DNA of 64,000 bases from Lyophyllum atratum. Lineage: Eukaryota; Basidiomycota; Agaricomycetes; Agaricales; Lyophyllaceae. This document shows, piece after piece, positions 33,362 to 45,662 of the stretch (the stretch's first letter is position 1; the number at the start of each line of letters is the position of its first letter). Both the position numbers and the translations under genes were made by a program. Under the pieces are notes generated by a model, which saw only the letters and a list, made by a program, of their open reading frames with translations, ran no database searches and was not told the origin of the DNA. The stretch is from contig JACGCN010000015.1 in NCBI GenBank assembly GCA_014905825.1, positions 806,001-870,000 of the forward strand, written 5' to 3'.

Positions 33362-35479
33362 CTAATAAGCAGCCGCCATCGCAGCGTCCCAAAACCCTTT
33401 CTCCAACCTCGTGCACCGTTCCCATACCTCTTTCCACTCTGCAAATCGTCCCGGCGACGGAGGATCTGCGGCCGCCCGAGCCTCTATCAGTTCTTCGAAT
33501 CCATTCACATTCAGTAAAACAAAATTCCAGTCTGAGATAGCGGCAAAACCCACCCAGCCCAAGCTTGACCGCGCTTTGATATGTCTTTCCGGAATAGTCT
33601 TCCATCCACTTCGCGTACGGGTTTCCGTCGACGACAACCCAGCTGTCCAGGAGGGACGCTTCTTTTTTCAGCCATAAGCCCACTTCGCCGTACCCAAGGA
33701 GGCAGGCAAGCAGCGCCATGAGTAGCTTCGTCGTGTCCCCTGGCGCGTCGAACGAGTGAGCCGCCTACCACACGAGATGAGTGTGCGGTGTACCTTGGAG
33801 GCCTATGTCAATGAGATAGGCGCCGTACGCGGTGGTTGCAGGCGCTTCGGGTGTGTTCAGTAGGTCTTCGGTGGTGATCCCGAAGGAGGCGCAGAAAGTC
33901 CTGTGTGTGTCGATTTCCTTGATGATGTTGATGATTGTCTGTGTCGCACTCCCTATAGCCTCGAACGCAGTCGACTTGGCAGCGAGAAGCCTGCTCCGCT
34001 CTATTCAATGGTGCTTTCAGTCAGATGAATGAAAACCCACCCGTATGCCCGGGCGTAGTATTTGAGGTAATGGTAATCCTGTCTATGGGTTAGCGAGTCT
34101 GGTTAGCATCATTAGAATGAAGTAGGTTCCGTGTTGGCCGTACATGATGAAATGGATGAAAGCGCTGACAGGTAGCGTTCCTTGGCCAAGGAGCCTGACG
34201 AAGTCATGCTCTACGTATTCTTTCCACTCTGCTGCGTTGCCTTGAATGAGCAGCTGGGTAAGCGGGTGGCGGTTCTGTGGAGTGGCTCTGCGACCGAGTG
34301 TAGACAGGTGGTAAGTCGTGACTACGTATCGCGGAGGAATAGGGTATATACCGCGGGACAGTCCTCGGCACTAGGGCATGGAAATGGTTCAGTGGTCCGT
34401 GCCCATGTCCTATGGGGTCGGCGGTTTGGATTCCAAGGTAAGTATACGCGACGGCGTGCTTGACTGCTTCCTTCACTGTAAAAGAGCAAGGTAATTTCAG
34501 AAGCAACTTGTGATGGCGAACATCAGATAGACGCACAGTCAGAGCCAAGAGCGAGTCGACTTGCTATGGCAGAGCTCAGAGTACACCCCGTCCCGTGCGT
34601 ACTGGTGGAATCTAGGTGCGGCCGAATGAAGAGCGTGCTCATTCCTTGTTGGGAGAGAACATCCACGACGACTTTAGAAACGAGAGTCTCCGTTGAATCG
34701 AGGGATAGGAGTTCCATGTTCTCAGAGAGAAGACCATAACGAATAACGTCGATTTGGGTACGGTTCCTCATGACCCTCTGGACGTCATCCATAGACGCTA
34801 CGACATGGCCACCTTTCAAAAGGACCGCGCGTGAGCCATATCGGAGTAGATTGTTTGCAGCGGACACCATATCCCCAAGGCTTGAGATTTTCGAAGGCAT
34901 GCCGCGGTGCGAAAGTAGGAGCTCTGCCTCAGATTTATTTGGCGTGATTAGCTCTGCGAGAGGAAATAATTCGTCGACGAGGACTTCGACCGCCTGTGGA
35001 TCCAGGAGACTATGCCCTGAAGTCGACACGCATACAGGGTCGCAGACGAGGTGTGGTATTACGGTCCCCGCGTAGTGAGTGGTAAGTGCTTTAACCACCG
35101 CGCGTACGTTATCCGCATCATACAGCATGCCGGTCTTCAGCGCGTGTGCCTCGATGTCATCGAGGATGGAATGAATCTGTTCGACTCCCAATTAAAGAAC
35201 GCGTAGGATGTAGAGAATTGATGTCCTCACTGACTTGCTTCACAATAAATTCAGGAGGTGTGGGATGCACTGCCTGGACTCCAACGGTGTTCTGGGAGGT
35301 CAGGGCCGTTATGGCGCTTGTGCCGTAGCATCCATGTGCCGCGATAGTCTTCAGGTCCGCCTTTCTTCGAAGTTAGAAGTCCAGGGCGAACGAACCATTT
35401 GAGGAGAAAATTTTACCTGAATGCCAGCTCCCGCCGAGGAGTCGGAGCCCGCAATGGTGAGCACGGAGCGTACAGACAT
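33362..35479 (-). CDS. THI20: Fused HMP-P kinase and thiaminase II (THI20-type)
   Basis: Cytosolic thiamine synthesis and salvage enzyme. The N-terminal ThiD domain phosphorylates hydroxymethylpyrimidine (phosphate); the C-terminal TenA domain hydrolyses thiamine breakdown products. Start ATG 35477-35479: [46 protein letters not shown]. Then [35 protein letters not shown] and [17 protein letters not shown] (anion hole). TenA follows: [63 protein letters not shown] (active-site Cys) and [16 protein letters not shown]. It ends [10 protein letters not shown] with stop 33362-33364. About eight introns. I looked for a TPP riboswitch in the 5' part and saw none. Confidence 0.92.
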
Positions 35480-36158
35480 GAAGAGTTCGGAGTGGTCCGA
35501 GTGGACGAAGTTGAGATAACTTTTGAGTTCTAAGATTAGATCTAGATTATCTGTGTTTGCACATGCTTCATGCTGGGGTCATAGCCACTGCCAGAAACGG
35601 ACGACTGAGGCTTCCTCCGAACGGTCGACGCCCCACGAACACACCTCTTGAAAGATTGAACGCCGAACAACTTGGTCTAGCTTATCGCACGAACATATCT
35701 GACACTACTCTGCATCTGTATTTCTCGTACTTGTTCTGATGCCATTTCTTCCGAGAACCAAATCTCTGAATCACATATCAGTACGTACTCCCGTGGTTCT
35801 CTTCGCTAACACCAAAACTGACTAAAACCCGTCTCAGGGATACAGCGTTGATTTCTGGCCAACGGCATGCCGCACATCTTGCAGCGCGAGCTGGGCATCT
35901 ACATCCTGTGAGAGAGAATCTCTGAGCCTGGATGCGTACCATAAACGATACGCACAGCTAGATAGAGTCTGCTGCGTGAAAAGAACGGCCCACTTACATG
36001 TTACCATCAAGAACCCGCCCGGACTTTAAAGGCATCTATTCAATTCAATGAGCAATGTTCCGTCAAGGCGGATGCTTCTGAAATTGTTCTCCCCATGTCA
36101 ACCCGCCTCTTAATGGCACGAGAGTAAATCTCTTGGGGGAGTGTCCATCGTCCTCAAC
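35480..36158. promoter_or_regulatory. Divergent intergenic region THI20 / membrane array
   Basis: About 680 bp, no supported gene. It presumably contains both promoters. Confidence 0.35.
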
Positions 36159-36985
36159 ATGCCACCGTTGTTGGCCTGGGGTCTCCTTCAACTTTTGTAG
36201 GTGCAAGCCCGTGAGCCTGCTTGCATAGTCTTTCTCACTATCTTCGTAGAATCCTTCCCTTATTCCGACAGGCTTGCCAGGCACTTGCACTCTTCCCACC
36301 CCCGCCTCCTGTTTCACTTGGTTCAACGGTTCAGGTCACCTGGACTTCCTCACCTGGAGACCCAGCGACGTTTTCCATCTTTGCGAAATGCAACGGTGCG
36401 TCACCGACACCACGGCTCAATGTGACTACATCGGACGGTCGAGTGTCCGTGGTCTTGCCTGCGGGATCCGATTTGGACGTTTCGTAAGGGGTCATGCATC
36501 ATTAACCTTCACGGTTTACAAGTCGATTTTGCAATTGACAAGATCCTCCATTGTTCCTCCATCTAGTGCGGCTCAAGGACGTGACAACACCTCCGCTCCT
36601 CAAACACCGGCGAAGAAGGTTCCAATCGGTGCTATTGCGGGAGGCTCGGCTGCTGTTATAATACTCCTGGCTCTGCTCTTTGCCTTTTTCTTGGTATCTC
36701 GGCGGCGACGAGAGCGACGCTCGACACTTACTCCTCTCGCCTTTGAAGCAGGGTATTGGCAGGTAAGCAGGCTTGGCTCGTATGCTACTGACTTGGTTCC
36801 GCATCGAACGCTCATATCGTATTCGTCGTCCTCGATTCGCAGAAAATCTGACGGAAAAGGAAGCAATCAGGATACAACAGCACCAGCAACATATCTCAGC
36901 GTTGGAACCCACCATTGACATTGATTGCCCGCATCTGCGGATCATGTCTCGGAGACGGGCGCAGGTGGAGCGCGGAGGTGAATAA
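36159..36985 (+). CDS. Single-pass membrane protein, array member 1
   Basis: First of four tandem paralogues. Exon 1 MPPLLAWGLLQLL joins through a 53-bp intron to ILPLFRQACQALALFPPPPPVSLGSTVQVTWTSSPGDPATFSIFAKC, giving a signal peptide and a KNH/Kre9-like beta-sandwich start. A short Ser/Pro stalk leads to the transmembrane helix PIGAIAGGSAAVIILLALLFAFFLVSRRRRERR and a cytosolic tail. The last acceptor must lie at GAAAAG|GAAGCA to avoid a stop, giving EAIRIQQHQQHISALEPTID and SRRRAQVERGGE, stop 36983-36985. It is shorter than its paralogues because the second half of the ectodomain is missing or spliced out. Intron borders in the stalk are uncertain. Confidence 0.6.
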
Positions 36986-38199
36986 CACCAACTTTAATAG
37001 CTCGTCCAGTCCTGCGACTGTAGATCGGAACACGATCTGGGAGAACCCACATCCTTCGCTATAGAGTGGGTTGAAGGCTCCGCCAGAACCACTATCTTCA
37101 CTAGTACTAGCCCCATTTGATCAATGCAACACTCATGACATTTACTATCAGAACGTCGTCAACATGCACGGCAGGTATGTATTTTTACGTATGACTTGAT
37201 GATCTGTCATTGTACTGATCAGTGATCCGGAGCAGCTCATACAGTTCACGGTCATCGAGGGGGAGCTCGCGTGTGGACGTGCCGCATCGCTATCATCCTG
37301 TTCATGCTCTACACCGTCCTACCGCGCAGGTTCTGCGAAGTAAATTGAAGGATGATAGCTCATCCTGACATTCAAAGGCGAATCACTACAGTATCACCCT
37401 GGTATACGTTGCCGTTCTCGACCTGCGCTTGATGGATGTACGAGCAACATCTGCATCATGATGACAATAAGGAATTACCGACGCGTTTCTGGAAGAATGG
37501 TTGTGTGGCTGCCATACATCTCTCGTATCAATTAATGTGATCTCCAGACACGTATCCCTGGACACTGAGGATCTACACACTCAATGACATCAGTTCGCAC
37601 CCGGCGTTCTAAAGAATATGTAGAGCTCTCTGTATCCTGGTTCCTCATTTCTCGCATCAGATGCTGACTTGGACACTTGTCAGCCGGGTCGACGCCGCTG
37701 ATCGCTCCTATGCCATTTGACCCCCGCTCATTGAATTCAGACTACGGAGGAGCCTGACCCTTGTATGGTCAACCGGAGGCCCCGGGAGGGGTCTATAATG
37801 AATTCACGTTCCATCGGTCCGAACGCGATCGCGACTGGTCCGAACGATCGGATCTATCATCATCCGATCCGTTGAACGGAGAAAATACCTAAGTATCAGT
37901 GCCCCGTCATCTTGATTCTCGCCCCTCCGTCAGTCGGATGTGCGCTGTAATAAAGCCTCCTATCTGACCTTTATAACCGCTACAGAGAATTACTTGTAAC
38001 CACTTGCGAAAACTGCTACTTACACGAGCGCTAATGCCGAGGTCAAGAAGAGCCAACCGTTGGCCGGGTGGATGATGGATGCTACCGTGGTTTCAACAAG
38101 GTGTCTCCATCACCCTTCTTTGTTCATCTCTGAGTAAACCCCGTTAGCGTTTACTCGTATATAAACTTCGACATATCTTCCTTCTCGAGTCGTATCAGG
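36986..38199. other. Intergenic in membrane-protein array
   Basis: About 1.2 kb without a supported gene. It includes a small cluster of repeated and inverted words at 37815-37871 (GGTCCGAACG twice; CGGATC and GATCCG facing each other). Confidence 0.4.
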
Positions 38200-39606
38200 A
38201 TGCCACCTCGACACAGCTTGCTATTGTGCCTATGCAAATTGCTGTACGTGATCCTCACTATTGACATAGACTGTAGCTTCTTATCTGACTATCTGGCAGG
38301 GTTTTCTGTATGGTCATCCAGGCTTCCAGAGCAATCAGACTCGACACTCCGCCTGACTTTATTCCAAAATCTGAAAAAGACACCTTCGAAACTTCTTGGT
38401 CATTATCTCCGGGAGACCCACAATCCTTCGACTTGGACATACAATGCGACGTTGTAACATCATCATCACGACTTATTGCTGGTGTTGCTTCTGGTGCATC
38501 ACCAAAATTCCCTGAAGTGCCGTCTGTTATTTGGTTTCAGGTAGTTACGGGTGAATCGTAAGCTCAAGGCAACCCCTCAAGTTGACATCTCACTAAAAGG
38601 GCGTATAGAGTTAAATGTTTCCTTCAAGCCGTAGACGCGTGAGTTGGCACCTTTGAAGTGCGACGCAACGAATATGAATAAAAAAGCATAGCGAGGACGG
38701 CACCACGGTACTTGCTAAAAGCAACGTTTTCCAAGCATATCCGAAGGGTACCATCATCGGCACGACGAAGATCTTTACGTCGACGACGAGTCGGTATGCG
38801 TTTCATAGTAATTCGAACTTTCTATAACGTGACTCACATAGCTCAGTACCCCAGTTTTTACCCCGCCCACCGTCACATTCACCACTACGGATACACCTAC
38901 GACATCTGATTCGACTACTAAAATCACGCCAACGACAGAAACCGACAAGCCTTCCTCTCGCACAACTTCCTCTTCTGCGATACCGACAGCGGAACCGACA
39001 AGTAATTTAACTACTAGTTCGCCGTTCTCCTCAAGTACATCCAAAGCGCCCCTCCCCACTACCACAAAGCAAAGCCAGCCGACTACGCCAGCTTCGTTCA
39101 GCAAGAAAAATTTGACAGGACCCATCGCGGGTGCAATTATCGGAGCTTGTGCCTTCGTAGCATGCCTATTCCTCGCCTTCATCCTCCATCGACGGCGCCG
39201 ACGCCGAAATCACTTAATCGCCACTCCTTTAGTTTACGAGCAAGGCTACAGACAGCCTTTGAATAAAGACGGTGAGCTTGCGTGGATACCTCCTTGTCGA
39301 CATCCTCGCTTATCGTGATCATCGTTCCGATGTGCAGGTAAACTTGCCGAAGTTCTCAGCGAGAAATCTCGAACTCAAACGCAACGGGCCCAACTGCGAA
39401 TTGAGGTGGAAAGCAACCCGTTTGATGATCCTCCATCTGCGACGCCCGTCCTTCGCACTGGAATGGCCTCGATGGCTTCGGCGAGAACGGTGCAGGAACA
39501 GGTCCAGCATTTGAGCCAGCGTATTCTTCTGCTGGAGGTCCAACAACGCGAGCTCGAGTACTCCGAGGCGCTAGTACCTCCAGATTACACAAGTGCAGCA
39601 CACTGA
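38200..39606 (+). CDS. Single-pass membrane protein, array member 2
   Basis: Start MPPRHSLLLCLCKLL, intron, then VFCMVIQASRAIRLDTPPDFIPKSEKDTFETSWSLSPGDPQSFDLDIQC (KNH-like ectodomain). Further exons give VKCFLQAVDA, AEDGTTVLAKSNVFQAYPKGTIIGTTKIFTSTTS and a Thr/Ser/Pro-rich, probably O-glycosylated stalk (about 38848-39110). The transmembrane helix reads TGPIAGAIIGACAFVACLFLAFILHRRRRRR. The tail reads NHLIATPLVYEQGYRQPLNKDG and, after the last intron, GKLAEVLSEKSRTQTQRAQLRIEVESNPFDDPPSATP. It ends in a coiled-coil segment QEQVQHLSQRILLLEVQQRELEY and stop 39604-39606. Frame is open throughout. Architecture suggests a cell-surface sensor or wall-anchoring protein; ligand unknown. Confidence 0.75.
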
Positions 39607-40519
39607 CGACACATTTATTATAAATCATGGTGATGTACAACCTGTTTACATTTTTTCCCTGGTGATATCTGTGTCATAGCTCTGTATACCTATGTGTACC
39701 CCTGTCATTTGTATGTTATTTTAAAAGCAAGCTTTCCGAGATTTTTTGCCAGATCAAAATCAAGAGCTGATCGACTCGGACGACCGTCAAATTATGCGAC
39801 TTCCTGGCCAGAGACCCGTAGTAAGTTGGCGAGTCAAAGCTCTACCTTGTAGTAGACAATGCATAGTAAGCCTTTTAGAATGGTAACGCCGGAGCTGGAC
39901 CAATCTACTGAGTTTATCCGGATCCAAAAAGTCACCCAAAGCCCCGACGACCCCGTCTCATCGAAGAGTTTCATACCTCCCATTATACACACCGTGACTT
40001 CGTATGTAGGCTTAATTTTCTTTCATGTTGAATTTCCGGATGCCAACGATGTTCAGCCTGTGTGGCACTGCTGCTTAGTTACAGCGAGAGGTATTTATCA
40101 TCATCTGACTACGAGGTCTGATCTAAGAGTAATTATAGTTGAGATATCTGAATCCGAGTCAGTGATCAGGCCGTGATACTTTGCTATGATGTATACAGTA
40201 GCCTGTGCGTTCTTTTCCATCACCTGTCATCATGTTTCTTCACCGAGGTTGTGCCGCAATACCGCTTTTCGAATTCTACCCGCTGTTGCATGTGCATACA
40301 GGAGCTTTCATATCATACTGCACATCACGACCAGCTTCACGCTTTTGGCTGGCCAGTACCTCGGTGATAGACACAGTGAATATGGCGTCAATGGTCGTCG
40401 TTTGGATGGCGAACTCCCTGTTTCGACGCATCTGCATCATTCATCTTTGTTCTATTCCCAGCTAGTCCCCCTTTATATGGCCTTCGTCTGTGCAGGTTCT
40501 TCCTGTAGTTACATCAAGA
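39607..40519. promoter_or_regulatory. Intergenic; duplicated promoter of member 3
   Basis: No gene is supported. The last ~180 bp before the member 3 start match the sequence before member 4 (42700-42857), including CCAGTACCTCGGTGAT-like words, CATCATTCATCTTTGTTCT/CATCATACATCTTCGTTTC and a TTATATGG TATA-like box (40473; 42818). Confidence 0.6.
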
Positions 40520-42173
40520 ATGCCACAACATCATGGCTTGGGCCCCTTCAGAGGGTTGTGCGTCAACTCATCTTCATGATATCCAATGTCACCACTCACT
40601 CAGCCCACCTAGCATTGCTCCTACTCTGTTTATTCAAGCTGCCCTGGCTCTCGAAATCCAGATCTCGCCTATTAGTATTTCTCTTGGAGACACTGTAACA
40701 ATTTCCTGGACAACTGCCGCCACAGACCCTCCATTTATCGACTTCTCTGCGGCGTGCCACGCAGACGAGAAATCCTTATCTTTTCCGGTTGCTACCAACG
40801 TTAGTGGAACGAAATCTCCACTAACCTACAACATGGGGGACCTACCCGATGGCCTGAATTCTCCGTGAGTGAAAAGCACTCCTTCAGCTTTTCACCGTGT
40901 TGATAAAGATACAGAGTTACATGCATCCTGAAGGTCACAGATTCGTGAGTCTGCGAGTCCAGATCACCGTGCATCGAAAATGAATCAAATCTTTCAGAGC
41001 GGCCAAACATCTTGAGCTGGATGAAAGTGGTCCGATCACCATAAATCCTAAGAGTCCTCCAAAGCCGCCCGATGAGATTTTGCCATCGAAGAGCCTTGCG
41101 CCTTCCATTGACAAACCCACTTCGTAAGCTTACTTTCTTTTTCGGCGCATAATGTTGCAACTCACAAAGCTCAGTATTTCAACTTCTCCTATTTCCACTC
41201 CTACCCCACCAGCAGGCAGAACTGCCAAGAGCACAAATACATTGGAGACAGAAACCCCAAGCCCCTCCGCCTCAGCCACACCGACAACGGCTGAGCCAAT
41301 AGTTTCTCTCCGAGACTCAACGAATATCTTGACTTCATCAAGTACAAGTCCGACTTACCTCCTCGGCCCGTCTACTTCGAGCATACCGGACTCCGCACCT
41401 ACGTTCCTCGCAACGAATACCACGAGTAAACCTCGAGTTGGGGCAATAGTCGGAGGCGCAGTAGGAGGTATAGTGGCGCTATTGTTAGTCGTGTTGATTC
41501 TGCTATTCTGTCGTCGACACCGCAAGCGACTCCAGCTGTCGAGACACCTTGACATCTTGCGTGGTGTGAAGCCAGCGGCCTCAATGTCTGCCCGGAAATT
41601 GATGGACAAGGAAGGTATGTTCTTCGCCTGTGTATATGCAACCATCGGTATGCTCATTCGTACTAAGATTGGTTAGTCAAGGTTGACGGTGCAATGGCCG
41701 AGGCTGCCAGGAATTCCGAAAGGGCCCATCCGCGGGCGGAAAGCAATCAGAAAAGTCCAGGTCACTCAGCTCTCGGTCTCTACTATACGGACGGGTGTCA
41801 GAGCCCAGACGCGATGAAGGCTACACTCCAACACGAGTTCCAAAGTGATCTCCTTGTTGCCGCAGTGCCAGATCCATCGACGAGGGTGTACTCAGGAGAC
41901 GAATGGGAGAGTCATGACCACCTATACACCAGCCACTCCACCACCTACTCGGGGTCAGAGTCTGCATCCGGGGAAGCGATCGACCTGGAGCCTGGAGCGG
42001 GGCCGTGGGGGCACTCGGATAGCTTGGATGAGTGGGAGTGGCAGACTGCCTGCGACAGCCCTGATGTCACTAAGATGGATTTAAATACGCGGGAAAGGCG
42101 GCGAGAGGAGATCCTGCAACAGATGCGCAAGGTCCTAGATGAACAGCAGGAGCCAAGATTTGTGGTCCTTTAG
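40520..42173 (+). CDS. Single-pass membrane protein, array member 3
   Basis: Start MPQHHGLGPFRGL, a 46-bp intron, then FPPSIAPTLFIQAALALEIQISPISISLGDTVTISWTTAATDPPFIDFSAAC (KNH/Kre9-like). Short exons add VTCILKVTDS and SAAKHLELDESGPITINPKSPPKPPDEI. The Ser/Thr/Pro stalk (41167-41420) precedes RVGAIVGGAVGGIVALLLVVLILLFCRRHRKR, a WSC/Mid2-like transmembrane segment. The cytosolic tail carries acidic, Tyr/Ser-rich motifs (GYYTDG-like, DEWESHDHLYTSHSTTYSGSESASGEAIDLE) and a conserved C-terminal helix TRERRREEILQQMRKVLDEQQEPRFVVL, stop 42171-42173. Nearly every exon matches member 4, so these two are the youngest pair. Confidence 0.82.
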
Positions 42174-42857
42174 ACCAACTATGCCCAGGGTTGCTCCGAG
42201 GAGATGTTATCGGCTCGTTATAAGACAACGTCTTCTAGACAATATCGTATCTTCAACGCATTTTGCATGCTTTACACCCTGATAGTAATACACCGGTATC
42301 TGACAAGCAAAAACGTGGGGGATGAGCTAAATCTCCAATTTCTTTTCAGAAGAAAAGGTAACAGACGCACCGACGTCTTTTCAGTGGCGTAGACGCCGGT
42401 CGTCTGGACAGAATTCGATTTTGTACTATGGGAGGAAGAGGACTCGAGGAGGAAGAGGACTTGATAATCGCCGAAAGTCGAAACTGATCTTATATTCGAA
42501 CTCCGACGCGTTACTATACTCCGCCATCACCGTCACGACCACCTCCTGATTTCCAGATCGAGGTCGGAACCTCATGGAGACCACTCTCCCTCGTCCTATA
42601 TGCCTGCCACCTGAACTGCAGCATTCACATTGTACCGGAAACTATGGCCTCCTCCCAAAACAATTAGCCGTTAAGCTCGCTAAAGCGGTACCTCAGCGAT
42701 GAGCGCTGAGCCCTAGGCATGCGAATACGGCGTTAACGGTTGTTATTGAGATGATCAACTTCCCAGTTTCAGGCGATCTCCATCATACATCTTCGTTTCT
42801 TTCCCAGCCAATCGCCCTCTTATATGGACTTTACATAGCCCTCGCACTGCATCAAGA
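42174..42857. promoter_or_regulatory. Intergenic; duplicated promoter of member 4
   Basis: The 42700-42857 part parallels the region upstream of member 3. A purine-rich stretch GAGGAAGAGGACTTGA recurs around 42430-42465. No gene is supported. Confidence 0.5.
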
Positions 42858-44477
42858 ATGCCACAACGACCTGGCTTGGGTGTCCTCAGATGGATGTGCG
42901 TCGACTCTCATTCATGACATACGATGTAGCCGCTCATTCAGCTTATCCAGCACTGTTCCTACTCTTTTCCTCCAAGCTGCCCGGGCCTTTAAGCTCCAGA
43001 TCCCGCCTGATACTACCATCACTCTCGGAGACACTATAGCTATTTCCTGGACGACTGCCCTCACGGACCCTCCGCGTATCGACTTTGCGGTGGCATGCGC
43101 AAACGGAAGATTTTTTCCTCTGCCGGGTGCCACCAACATTGATACGAAGGCATCTCCACTGGCTTACACAGTCGGAGACTTGCCCCGTGGTCCGAATCCT
43201 CCGTGAGTGAAAAGGACTCCCTCAGCTCGCCGCCGTGCTGATAGAGATATAGATTTACATGCATCCTTCAGGCTATAGACTCGTAAGTTTGCCGGTCCAG
43301 GTCACGGCGCATCGAAATGAACTAAATTTCGCAGAAGGGGAACGCGTCTGGAGCTGGATAGAAGTGGTCCAATCACAATAAATCCTAAGGGTTCTCCAAA
43401 GCCCCCCGTTGAGACCTCGTCATCGGACAGCCCCACGTCTTCCGATAACCCCACTTCGTAAGCTTATTTTCTTTCGGTCTTAGGTAATTTTATGACTGAC
43501 AAATCTCAGTATCCCAACGTCTCCTAGTTCCACTATTACCCCTCCTGAAAGCACATTTGAGAGCACGCGCACATCAGAGACAGGAACCCCCGACCAATCC
43601 ACATCAGCCACGCTGACGTCAATATTTCCTCCCGCAGACTCGTCGAATACATTGACTACCTCAGCTACGAGTTCGCCTCCTTCCGGCAGCTCATCTACTT
43701 CGAGCCCAGCGGGCTCCGCACCTACATTTTCTGCAACAAATGCCACGAGTAAACCTCGAGTTGGGGCAATAGTCGGAGGGGTAGTAGGAGGTATACTGGC
43801 GCTATTACTAGTCATTGTACTTCTGCTTCTCTGTCGCCGACGCCGCAGGCGACTCCAACGAGCAAGACACCTTCAAATCTTGCGCGGTGTCGACCCGGGG
43901 GCCCCAGTGCCTACGCCAATATTTCTGGAGAAAGAAGGTATGTTCTCTGCTTTTGTATGAGCAAGTATCGGTAGACTGATTTGCACAAGATTGGTCAGCG
44001 AGGGTTGATGATGCAATGGCGGAGGCTGCGAAGCAATCCGAGAGGGCCCGCTCCCGGGCGGGCAGCAATCAGAAACTTACTGGCAACTCAGCTCTGGGCC
44101 ACTATACGGACGGGTATCAGAGCCCAGACCCGATGAATGCGAAAATCCAACACGAATCTCAACCCGATCCCTTTGCCGCTGCAGCGCCAGCCCTGTCGAC
44201 GAGAGCGCACTCGGACGACGAGTGGGAGAGCCACGACCATCTATACACCAGCCACTCGGAGTCAGATTCTGCATCTCTAGCAGCGGTCGGTTTGGAACCA
44301 GGAGGCGCGCCATGGGGCCAGGATAGCTTGGACGACTTTGGGAGGAAGAGCGCGACCGATGGTCCTGATATCACCAAGATGGATCCGGAGGCGCGGGAAA
44401 GGCGGCGAGAGGAGATATTGGAGCAGATGCGCAAGGTCCTAGATGGACAGCAGGAGCCGAGATATGTGGCCCTTTAG
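42858..44477 (+). CDS. Single-pass membrane protein, array member 4
   Basis: Start MPQRPGLGVLRWI, intron, then LSSTVPTLFLQAARAFKLQIPPDTTITLGDTIAISWTTALTDPPRIDFAVAC. Next FTCILQAIDS and a Pro-rich exon, then a Ser/Thr stalk (43510-43740). The transmembrane segment is RVGAIVGGVVGGILALLLVIVLLLLCRRRRRR, followed by LQRARHLQILRGVDPGAPVPTPIFLEKE. After the last intron the tail reads ARVDDAMAEAAKQSERARSRAGSNQK, GHYTDGYQSPDPMNAK, DDEWESHDHLYTSHSESDSASL and EARERRREEILEQMRKVLDGQQEPRYVAL, stop 44475-44477. All exons are open and all splice sites match member 3. It is probably an intact surface protein with a signalling-like tail. Confidence 0.82.
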
Positions 44478-45662
44478 ACCGAATATACGCAGAGTTCCTT
44501 TGGAATGACTCCATGATCTGTGGGGCGCCCGCTTCGTCCTTGGAAAATACTGCAGGTTGACGCTTTTTGGACTTGCAACGTGTGCGCCTCCAGCGCAGGC
44601 TTGGCTTGACTGGTCTACATATCCGCTGCTGCTAATCTGACTTCCGCAGTGCTATCCTTCACCGTCTAACGACTCTACTGACATCCAGCGCCTGCATACT
44701 AACTTCTACCAGCCAGCTGCGCAACACCACCCCACATTGATGAAGTGGTGTGCCAGCATACCTAGCTTGCGCTTCTCAGGTGGTTACCCAGATGCTCATG
44801 ACAGTCATCAAGAAATCATGAAACCCGACTGCACCGACGAAATGAAGGTAGCTCATGGACGCCGTTGCCCGATATACCCTTTTCATTTCTTCAATACGAC
44901 CGACGACGGGCTGATCGACTTGGTTAGAACGTTGCCGTCAAGCTGGGCGAATCATATATCGTTCAAGTGTGCCTTAGGCATGTGCCGCAACACGACCTCG
45001 AATGATTTGCTGACCTCGCGTCTTTCTGTAGAGTCTCATTCATAAACCTCATACCCCGGCGAACGCGCTCTCTCACTCTCGAAGAACGGCTACTAGAGAG
45101 AGGATTCACGGATGTTCTCTCATCTTATGGAATGGGGTTGTTTCTTGGGTAGTTGCGCCTGGCCACTCCCTATTCGTAACTTTGCTGATCTAGAATTATG
45201 CGACGTTGGACTCATGGGATTCGCAAGACATCTGGACATATCATTGGGGAGTTGAACGCGAAAGTTGGACGATGTCTCAAGGAAGTAACTATCATGGGCG
45301 CGGGTCGACTTTTGCAGCTTGTCGGCGATCTGGAGTTGGAGGCTCAACAGAGGGAGCCACTCATCAAAGCGCTGCATAGAACATTGCTACTTGCCGCACT
45401 ATGGCACATTACTCACCGATTACCCACCCTCACGATCGCTCGTTATCCAATATATACTCGTAACAGTAACTTGAGTACTTGAGGCCCTCATGTATGTACG
45501 AGGGAGACAGTCACCGGGCCGCCCTTTCCGACGCCCCTGGGAGTCTAAGCGGTGACGTCGAGCCTACTCTGACTTCCCCATCATCCTCCCTAACGCCTTC
45601 CCCCTCTCCCCCCTTATATAACCACTAACACGTATACCACTTGACCGATACCTTCGAGCACC
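44478..45662. other. Intergenic, only unsupported short frames
   Basis: About 1.2 kb. Open stretches at 44737-45045 (+) and 45198-45482 (+) lack recognisable motifs or splice-supported extensions. The last 60 bp (TTATATAACC at about 45614) look like the promoter of the next gene. Confidence 0.4.

Noticed and set aside
33362..36158. TPP riboswitch in or near the thiamine gene
   Set aside because: I looked for the CTGAGA and ACCTGA-type core words in the 5' introns and upstream region and found no convincing pair.
36063..36326. Minus-strand open frame over array member 1
   Set aside because: Antisense to the signal-peptide exons; no motifs.
44737..45482. Two plus-strand open frames of 95-102 codons
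   Set aside because: No recognisable domain, start context or splice-supported extension; treated as chance frames.
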